From Panopea generosa (taxonomy: Eukaryota; Mollusca; Bivalvia; Adapedonta; Hiatellidae), in the NCBI GenBank assembly GCA_029582155.1, contig CM055898.1, positions 31,140,020 through 31,204,019 of the forward strand: 64,000 bases of DNA, in the 5' to 3' direction. The translations under genes and the position numbers were made by a program. Below are positions 1 to 64,000 of this stretch, piece after piece; the stretch's first letter is position 1, and each line of letters opens with the position of its first letter. The notes under the pieces are model-generated. The model saw nothing but the letters and a program-made list of their open reading frames with translations. It had not been told where the DNA came from and searched no databases.

Positions 1-58
1 CTTAAAAAGTCACTTTTGCTCCTTCCCTTGACTGGTTGCTTAATACAGGTTTGACAGT
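1..58 (+). mobile_element. T1 MITE, right end only
   Basis: The sequence from the left edge to gtttgacag matches the right half of the T1 element (full copy 38745-38927), including the terminal caggtttgac. Confidence 0.6.
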
Positions 59-239
59 ATATTATCAAATGGTCAGTTATGTTAAACATCAATATCTTTC
101 AGTAATTTGATTTTATAACTTTCTGGCTGATGATTCCCTCAAATTTATACAATTATAATAATGCAAAAAAAATCATCCTCTTCCGAGAATTGATCAGTAT
201 GAAGATTGCTGTACACTTTTTCTGGCCATATGATTATTT

Positions 240-500
240 CACAGAAAACTGATTATTTTTGTATACAAAAGTCACATGTTTGTACATTGAATATTTCACA
301 TTGACAGCAAACTGATTATTTCTGTGTACAAAAATTACATGTTTGAAGATTGGCTATTTAACAATGTCAACATGTGTACGAAAATTACTAGTTTGTAGAT
401 TGAATATTTCACAATGTCAGAAGTGATTTTTTTTGTGTACAAAAATTACAAGTTTGAAGATTGAATATTTCAAACTGACAACAAACTGATTATTGTCTGT
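240..500 (+). repeat. Degenerate tandem repeat, about 60-65 bp unit
   Basis: About four copies of a unit containing aactgattatttctgtgtac, aaaattacatgtttg and gattgaatatttcacaatg. Confidence 0.7.
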
Positions 501-569
501 ACCGCGTTCTGACCTACCATTTCATATTATATTGAAATCAACCTATATTGCCCAATAGGTACATTTATT

Positions 570-985
570 TGTACAGCGATTTAGCATGTTTGTAACATGG
601 CCTGATCAACTGTTACATTATGTCCAGAAGTGTTTGTGATTTCGCCAATATACCGATTACTTTAATACTTGTAACGTAAAAAGACTGTACGAGTTTGTAA
701 CATGTCCTGGTAAACTGTTTCTTTATGTCTTCTTGTGATGCTATAACCTCGAGAAGTGTTTGTGATTTCACCAATATATCGATTACTTTTATACTTGTGA
801 AAAGACTGTACGAGTTTGTAACATGTCCTGGTCAACTGTTTCTTTACGTCTTCTTGTGATGCTATAACCTCAAGAAGTGTTTGTGATTTCATCAATACAC
901 TGATAACTTCAATACTTGTAAAAAGGCTGTACAAGTTTGTATAATGGTCTGATCCACTGTTTCATTATGTTTACTTGTGACGCTA
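570..985 (+). repeat. Tandem repeat, about 120-bp unit
   Basis: Three to four copies of a unit with actgtacgagtttgtaacat, ctggtcaactgtttcttta and gaagtgtttgtgatttcacc. Minus-strand ORFs here derive from the repeat. It lies beyond the RCAN 3' end. Confidence 0.75.
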
Positions 986-1302
986 AAACCTCTCGGAGTA
1001 AATAAAAGAGTCAACTGGATGCTTCCAATCCTTAAAAAAACTTCTGAATGACCTAAGTGATAAAGAATCACACTAATGTCATGTGTCTCATTATACGTTT
1101 TTGCGATTCTAATGTATTCTGTCACACTGGTCGAACACTTCCCTGCGTGCGATACACAGTAATATAATAGCTGTCTACAAGAACAAACAGTACATAATCC
1201 ATAGCACTACATTTAACCATGATCAACTGTGCTTACATCGAGCATAAAACTAGCTTAGCACACAATGCTCTGATTCACTCATATTCGCGTTTTTGTGATA
1301 AA

Positions 1303-1308
1303 TTTATT
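1303..1308 (-). terminator. Possible RCAN polyadenylation signal (AATAAA)
   Basis: AATAAA on the minus strand about 247 bases after the RCAN stop codon. No other candidate is closer. It would give a 3' UTR of about 270 nt; use of the signal is inferred. Confidence 0.35.
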
Positions 1309-1554
1309 TGCACTTTCTTTTCATTATACTGCCTATGCAACAATAAGGGGTCTTCATTATTAAAATCGTACCATATAATACAATGGTGCTGAAAAAGTCT
1401 GCTATGAGCTAGGTGTTGCATAGCCAATACCACAGGGGCTATCAGATATTCGTAACTTAACTACTCGAAATCTGATCACCCACAGTGAATTTAAAGTCCT
1501 ACATAAATTTACATGGTTGCAGCGTCTTGTACGTTTTGTCACAGTTCGCTGTGA

Positions 1555-57766
<56,212 letters not shown>

Positions 57767-57867
57767 TATCTCGGATAAGTATTTCCCCTTCTCTGGCAGT
57801 ATGGCTAGCAAATGACAATTACTACGTCGAATGTAAGTCTTTTTTCAGTTGACAAAACAGATGTCAC

Positions 57868-57998
57868 ATTTTGAGTCAGTTATGTTTACTTTAACTGACA
57901 CGGTTTAACGAGTTGTCTTTCTCAACTGCATATGATTACTATAATTAGCTCAATATGACGTCACCAACGCCGAGGAGGTATCCCTTTGACGTCAATAC
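57868..57998 (-). promoter_or_regulatory. RCAN upstream region with two perfect CRE palindromes and an AP-1-like site
   Basis: TGACGTCA occurs at 57956-57963 and again at 57987-57994, 31 bp apart, about 190-230 bp upstream of the start codon. TGAGTCA (AP-1 consensus) is at 57872-57878. A GGAAA core, the minimal NFAT half-site, reads on the minus strand near 58007. No TATA box is evident. The sites are seen directly; their function is inferred from CREB/ATF, AP-1 and NFAT specificities. Confidence 0.45.
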
Positions 57999-57999
57999 T

Positions 58000-58370
58000 A
58001 TCGGCATTTCCCGGTGTTTGAGTAAAAAAAAATACAAGAGGGGCATTCAACAAACACAATATTTTTCTATTGGTAGGGAAAAATAAAAATTAGTGTGTTT
58101 TTTTTTTGTAAAATTGAAAGACTCTGGCTTTATCGAGGAAGAAATAATAGATAACAAAAGAATACAACTGAGGAACTGTCTATAAAACTTATACCCTTAA
58201 GCTATGGCCTACTTTTATGTCTGACTAGGACTCCGAATAATCGATATTCAGTGTTCTTTTTTATTTTTATGAATTTATGACTTAAAATTTTTTCATGCAT
58301 TAATTCGATATTGATAATAAAAAAAAAAGAGAACTTTCTTTAAATGTAAATGAAAAATGGCGGTACAATT
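58000..58370. other. AT-rich DNA upstream of RCAN
   Basis: No exon or element supported. Confidence 0.4.
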
Positions 58371-58374
58371 TATG

Positions 58375-58510
58375 TATTAGTTAACAATATATTTTACGTG
58401 ATATAATGTATTGTAAATATGTTATTATGACGATGTATTTATGTACAAGTCTGAAATAAAATATCTGTTCTGTTCTGTTCTGTTCTGTTCTGTTCTGTTC
58501 TGTTCTGTTC
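58375..58510 (+). mobile_element. Retroposon 3' end with (TGTTC)n tail
   Basis: tatgacgatgtatttatgta, caagtctgaaataaaatatc, then about nine TGTTC units (58464-58510). A similar gaaataaaatatct end is at 59570-59585. Looks like the 3' tail of a LINE-type element; no ORF remains. Confidence 0.5.
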
Positions 58511-59840
58511 AAAACCACACCAGTCACGCTTGCAAACACATTTTCATATACCGGTATTTTTAAAAAAGAAAGATTGAACTTATTATTTCACATAATATTC
58601 ATTAGTTTAACCAGTGACTTAATGTTTATATGTCTCTGGTCCAACACATATAAATAATGGTTTACTTAATTACATACAATAATGCACTGTTTAACGTATT
58701 GGACCCGGGAAGTGATCAATAACATAACTTGAAATACACTGTTAAATGTTAATATATATATATAGTGATCAATATTGAATGGCCCTTTCTAAACTATAAA
58801 TCATAACGGTAAAACGCAAACAATATAAATCTATTTTGGTTCAGTGTGGTCTATAAATAAGTAGGCAGGTCACCACGTGTGACGCGTAGGGAAACAAAAG
58901 ACCTGCGGAAATGCATACGTGTAACTAAATGGTGTTGCAAATGTTTAGACATCCAGTCGTAACCAAGACGTATATATCTGTATAAGTCCTTGATTGTAAT
59001 GGTGGTGTAATACCTTATATAATGAAATTGTTAGTCATTGGCGAACTTTCTCACATGATGTCTTATCATTGGTGATGCATTTACTATTAAACGTAGTTTA
59101 GCCAATTGCGAAACACGCCCAGTACCAGTTAAATTCGTATCTCGACCGGAGGGCCTAAAATATAAGATTATTTGTGCTTAGTTCTAGGTCTTCAAAAAAC
59201 AAACTGATACAAGAGCGAATTCATAAAACATCTCAGATTTGCCTTCTACTTGCAGGTTATGGACAATACGTCACGTTTTGATGATCGTTATCATTGCTGG
59301 TGACAATCATTAAAACAGTGCACAAAATAATAACATTAAAATGAAAGTTTTGTTGCAAGTTTTATTTGAAGAAGGGCCCATCAGGCGTTAAATAAATGCT
59401 TATTTATTTTAACGTTACTTGTAGGCTATAATTAAGTTTAATATGATTTTATTTATTGTTTTTTTTTTATATATTGTCATGTACATACAGTATTTACAAT
59501 TGTCAAAGTGCATTAAAATTGTGTTCTGTCATATAAATATGTATATGTTTATGCTCTCCTATACCACTGGAGGAAATAAAATATCTTAACTTATCTCCAC
59601 TTCAGTGAGTATGCTGTTATGGCAGCCCTTTAGAAAACTTAAGAGTAATTTTCGCTTTCACAATGTTTTACAGACAAAGCACAACTGACAGTGATATCGA
59701 AACTGTTCCTGAATAATATAATTAGAAATCTAATCGAAAATGAAGTTTTAGTTCGAGTACAATTAGGCAGTGACTTAATTGCTGTGACCATCGACCTATA
59801 ATACAATTTTATATAGGCCACTGATGTAATATTGTCACAG
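58511..59840. other. Unique AT-rich DNA
   Basis: A second gaaataaaatatct retroposon-like end at about 59570; otherwise nothing recognised. Confidence 0.4.
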
Positions 59841-59863
59841 TATATATATATATATATATATAT
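59841..59863. repeat. (TA)n microsatellite
   Basis: About 11 TA units. Confidence 0.95.
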
Positions 59864-60071
59864 CTCAGAATCTCAAGTTGAGATGTTCTGTGAGTACTCG
59901 TGACCTATAGCATGAACGGGCAGCACGTACAGTAACAACACCGCGTCCATTTGATGGCACGACTTTGACGGAGGAGTATTGGCAGTCTGTAACACCTGAG
60001 TGCCGTCATATTAAAGGGAGTATATCAAGGAAGAAAACACTATAATATGTCTTAAAAATAAAATAAAAAAT

Positions 60072-60325
60072 AGGGGTCCTCCGTGGCCGAGTGGTCTAAG
60101 GCGCCGTCTCAAGATCATTTACCTCTCACCGCTATGGTCGTAGGTTCGAGTCCCGCTCGCTCCAAAAACTTTATGTGAGAAAGTTTCCAGTTACTTGCGG
60201 AAGGACGGTGGTTCTACTCAGTCTGACTCAGTCTGAGGTTTTCCTCCACCAGTAAAACTGGATATGCCATATATAACCTGAAATGTGTTGAAAATGGCGT
60301 TAAACCCCATTAAAAAAAAAAAAAA
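60072..60325 (+). mobile_element. SINE-C (tRNA-Leu-like), reference copy
   Basis: Head gtggccgagtggtctaaggc (A box) and gtcgtaggttcgagtcccgc (B box), closely tRNA-Leu-like. Body cactttatgtgagaaagttt type, ttgcggaaggacggtggttc, aaactggatatgccatatat; end aaatggcgttaaaccccatt and an A-run. Confidence 0.93.
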
Positions 60326-60369
60326 TAAAATGATTATTAAGATGGATAAAAAGCATATTATTATAATAA

Positions 60370-60520
60370 ATAAAATCCTAATGGTTTTGTATGTCAAATC
60401 CACGTAAAGGTGACAAAATCGATATCTAAATTGGAGTGGTAAAATTGAAACGAAGTCCCCATTCTAAAAATAGGCATCATTAAATCCTATTTGACGACTT
60501 TCGTATCGTCATACGGGCTA
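60370..60520 (+). repeat. Dispersed repeat K, copy 2
   Basis: gaagtccccattctaaaaat plus taggcatcattaaatcc; partner of 31455-31600. Confidence 0.65.
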
Positions 60521-62035
60521 ACAAACTTTACTACGCGTATTTACCTGTATAGATTAAGTGCTTTGTGATATCTCATAAAATTATGTCATATGATGTTTAT
60601 TAGATTTTGTCGCCATATTTGTAATCACATCAGTATATGTGACTATTCCTCAGTGAACTGTGGAAACTTCCTAGCATTCAAATATATTTGGGACGAAGCC
60701 GGATGGTAAGGACTTTTAGGAGGGACAAGGCTGGGGTAAAGTCAGAAATAGAAAACAGTTTGGTTAAAGTTTTATGTCTGAGTCATTATATACGGAATCA
60801 TTGCACATATCATAATAAAATATAACATGCGGACATTCCTGGCTACGCGGATTTCTCCTGTTGCAGTTGGAATTAACGTCATGGCCGATGGTATTTGACA
60901 GTTCGAAATACCCCGACTAACCCGCCCCCACCCCCACTAACAATTCAAAATATTGTTATTACAAATAAACTGTTAATGACGGATACACTTATTGATTTCA
61001 TTGTAAAGATTGGATCGATGCATGTATGTCATATTAATAATTAATACTATTACAAACACTGCACCACTTTGGTGCCTGTGTGCTAACATATTTATTTTAA
61101 AAACGAATTTACTCATCAATTACTACTATAATGATCCAGAGTGTATATATTGAATTTTAACAGTGTATGTTACAATTTTATTCATTCGATTTTATACTTT
61201 TTAAATGTTCATAATGCTTATAACTGTCATGTGCAAAACTAGTGTCAATTGTATCTATAATAATGAGAAACTGTAAAGTTTAAATCAGTAAGATATGGCT
61301 ATGTCTTTGATTCAATTGATGTTTATCACTGACCACATATTGTTATTTCAGTTCAAACGCCTTGCAAACATAGACAGACACGTGTCTTACAATATGTTTA
61401 CCACCGCCACAGGGTTTATAAACACATTTTAAGTAAAATTGAAAAACAACAACAACATTTTCTCTGAAAGTTTAAGGCCTAGACCTTAGCTATCTGTTGC
61501 AAGTAGAGCGATTCAGGTCCTCTTGGACCTCTTTAATTCCGTGTAACTAACTCAGATTTATAATTGACCAATTGGAGATAACACAGTTCTAATATATTAA
61601 ACAGTCCATCAAGAGTTATCTCCCGTAATATTTTAACAATGCGTACAGTATGTATTCCCGGAATTGGAACAACTTAAAATGACTTAGGAAAAATATTATA
61701 ATGAATCAGTTTTGGGAATCAGTAAATATATTCTAAGGAATATAAATATATGACCAAAGACTTTCTGCGAACATCGAATGATTAGCAAATCCAACGGCAT
61801 GTGAAATGATACAACCCCCACTCCCATCCCCACACACACACAAAAAAGAAAAAAAGGCAAAAGGGAAATGTATAATAATGTCATGATACCAACAATACTT
61901 TTTTTCTTACAGTAATCCATAAACTGTCGATATATGTATGTACATGTATTTCTTTGCAATCTAATTTGTTATTTTCAATATTTATTCATAATTAGAAGAT
62001 TGAGCTTTTTTAAAAACAATAATTTACTGACAAAA
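60521..62035. other. Unique AT-rich DNA, nothing recognised
   Basis: No element or exon supported. Confidence 0.45.
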
Positions 62036-62039
62036 TTGT

Positions 62040-62433
62040 ACACAGAACAAGGCACTACTAACACAGTTAGTGACAGGAAATAACACTATCTGACAACAAA
62101 CTTGTTTGCAGAACAAGGCACTAACAGACAAAATTAACGACATGACAAGGCACTGGCCGACAATATTGATGGCAGGACAAGGCATATATTAACACAATTG
62201 GTGGCCGGACAAGGCACGAACTAACACAATTTGTGGCAGGTCAAGGCACTTACTGAAACCATTTGTGGCAGAACAAGGCACATATTAACACAACTGGAGT
62301 GGGACAAGGAACTTACTGACAAAATTTGCGATATGGCAATGCACTGACAGACAATATTGGTGGCAGGACAAGGCACGAGCTAACACAATTGTGGCAGGAC
62401 AAGGCACGAACTAACACAATTTGTGGCAGGACA
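62040..62433 (+). repeat. Degenerate minisatellite, about 32-bp unit
   Basis: About 12 units of acaaggcacgaactaacaca plus atttgtggcagg; stops exactly where SINE-A begins. Confidence 0.9.
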
Positions 62434-62725
62434 ATTGATTGATTGAATACTTAACGTCATTTTTATGCCATCGAGGGCTAACAGACGATCAGGTAATCTA
62501 AGCACTATTTCCTGGGATCCTGAAAGGTTAACCACTACTCTAGCACACACCATCTCCGCAAGTAACTGGTAACTTTCCCGCTTGAATCAGCGATGAGAGA
62601 CGAATGATAATGAGTCACAATGTCGTATAGCAAACGTCACGGAGACTGTTGCCGGGCGGGGATTCGAACTCACGACGCCTGGATTGATAGTCAGACGCGC
62701 TAACGACTGAGCTAATCGGATCCGG
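62434..62725 (-). mobile_element. SINE-A (tRNA-derived), reference copy
   Basis: Minus-strand element. Head at the right: gattagctcagtcgttagcg (A box) and gtcgtgagttcgaatccccg (B box); then agtctccgtgacg, the conserved middle (gattcaagcgggaaagttac, ttgcggagatggtgtg), ggcataaaaatgacgttaag and an (AATC)n tail at the left. Confidence 0.93.
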
Positions 62726-64000
62726 CCCATGATTCTAATAATAACACTGGAAAGAAAAAAAACAATGGTCTTACAGCTGACAACGGTCAATCAAAACATA
62801 TATATCTCTCGTTTTCGACGAAAAGGTTGTGTTACACGTGTTCATTCTTTTATACATGTCACTTGATGACAAATAACATTGTACCAACTAGAAAAAATGA
62901 TTTATTACATTGAAACATGACACTTTGTCTATATTCGTCAATGGCTGAGAATTACAAATGGCCGTCACTAGATCGCGGCTACAATGCCCGTGCAGTTGAA
63001 GAATGGAATATAAATATTATTAATAGCTAGTTCAATACAAAACCAACCCCATATCGTATGTCCCCGTTTCTTTAATTAAACAAAAGGGTATACTGGTGAA
63101 ACTATAAATGCTTTAAATATAGCAAAAGATGAAACATTCATTGATATACCGACATAAGAACCGACATATCACGTTATAGTCATGAACCTTATGTATTTGA
63201 ATATGTTATTTATAGTGAAAAGTTTTGTAATGCTTAAGCAAAAAAAGCACATTCTGTTCTGTACTGTTTATAATGTTTCGGGCTACATCCGACACAAACT
63301 TTATTATTTCATTTCTACTTGACCATCGGTTGCCCAAGTTTCATTACTTAGAGTATTTTTTTACATATTAAGATACTATTGAAAAAACAGGACATATTTT
63401 TTCTCTCTCATCTATTTTAGGTAGTATTGCAATCATCTTCATGTCTGACATATTAATAGAAAAGAGATAGAATAAAGCGTACTGCTTATGGAGTTCTTCT
63501 TCTAGTCGTATGGTGGTTTACCGGTTTTCAATCATTTAAGAATCGCCGTTAAATATTTCAATGGAATACATATGTTGACACTAAATACTCATCTATAACG
63601 TTTAAATATCTGTAAAATAATAATGTTGTACCAACACAATAACAAATACATTCCATTTACCTTCACCATTCACAGCAGATAATGAGATTTCGATCACATG
63701 ATTGGATGACGTAAAGTGTCCAACTAAAATGAAATGAGGCTGTAAAAGTGCAAATACATGAATGTATGTTATAAAACTACTCCTACTGTTCACACGTGTG
63801 AATATATCTCAATGGATTTATTCCATAACAATGTTAATTCACTAACAGTTGAGACTTGTGTTCTGAAATGGAAATGTATAGATTATCCATAAGGGGCCAC
63901 CAGGGGCCCGAAAAGGGATTAACTGTTTATTTTTCAATAATTGTCTTTTGTTTATATTTATCATTAATAGTCCATATTCATGAACAAATGTTTTAAGTTG
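62726..64000. other. Unique AT-rich DNA to the window end
   Basis: A 29-codon plus-strand ORF at 62941-63030 (MAENYKWPSLDRGYNARAV...) has a good start context but no donor; not called. Nothing else recognised. Confidence 0.4.

Noticed and set aside
62941..63030. Short ORF MAENYKWPSLDRGYNARAV
   Set aside because: Good start context but only 29 codons, no donor, no family.

Overview
The window is animal genomic DNA, AT-rich, with no operons, ribosome-binding sites or tRNA/rRNA genes. It is almost all intron and repeat. Spliced exons, several families of tRNA-derived SINEs, small terminal-inverted-repeat elements and long minisatellites point to an invertebrate. The SINE tails and the 'agggccataactc' / 'agttatggttcttgtc' type dispersed repeats look like those of bivalve molluscs; that placement is recognition, not a search result.

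The backbone is one minus-strand gene, a regulator of calcineurin (RCAN/calcipressin). I reconstruct four coding exons with canonical GT/AG borders and matching phases: 57766-57542 (start codon), 49788-49615, 46849-46678 and 1691-1555 (stop). Together they encode about 235 residues: an acidic N-terminus, the RRM-like fold, the ISPPASPP signature and a C-terminal calcineurin-docking tail. Introns are about 7.8, 2.8 and 45 kb. Two perfect TGACGTCA palindromes and an AP-1-like TGAGTCA lie upstream of the start codon.

Intron 3 (1.7-46.7 kb) holds most of the window. A convincing first exon of another, unidentified minus-strand gene lies inside it (20570-20447), with a phase-matched possible terminal exon at 13879-13794. 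Two further possible terminal exons (9153-9058, 4489-4334) are weaker. The intron also contains minisatellites of 23, 29, 39, 33, 19 and 32 bp units, an (AATC)n tract of about 355 bp that is the overgrown tail of a SINE, and many SINEs and MITEs. Intron 1 holds a 2.66-kb array of a 47-bp unit.

Several tandem arrays grow out of mobile elements: a SINE tail, a TTAA-flanked piggyBac-like MITE, the 3' end of a SINE, and tandem tRNA-Leu-like heads. Most long open frames in the window are by-products of arrays whose unit is a multiple of three (33, 39) or of SINE copies. Right of the RCAN promoter (58-64 kb) I see only retroposon tails, SINEs, one minisatellite and unique AT-rich DNA.
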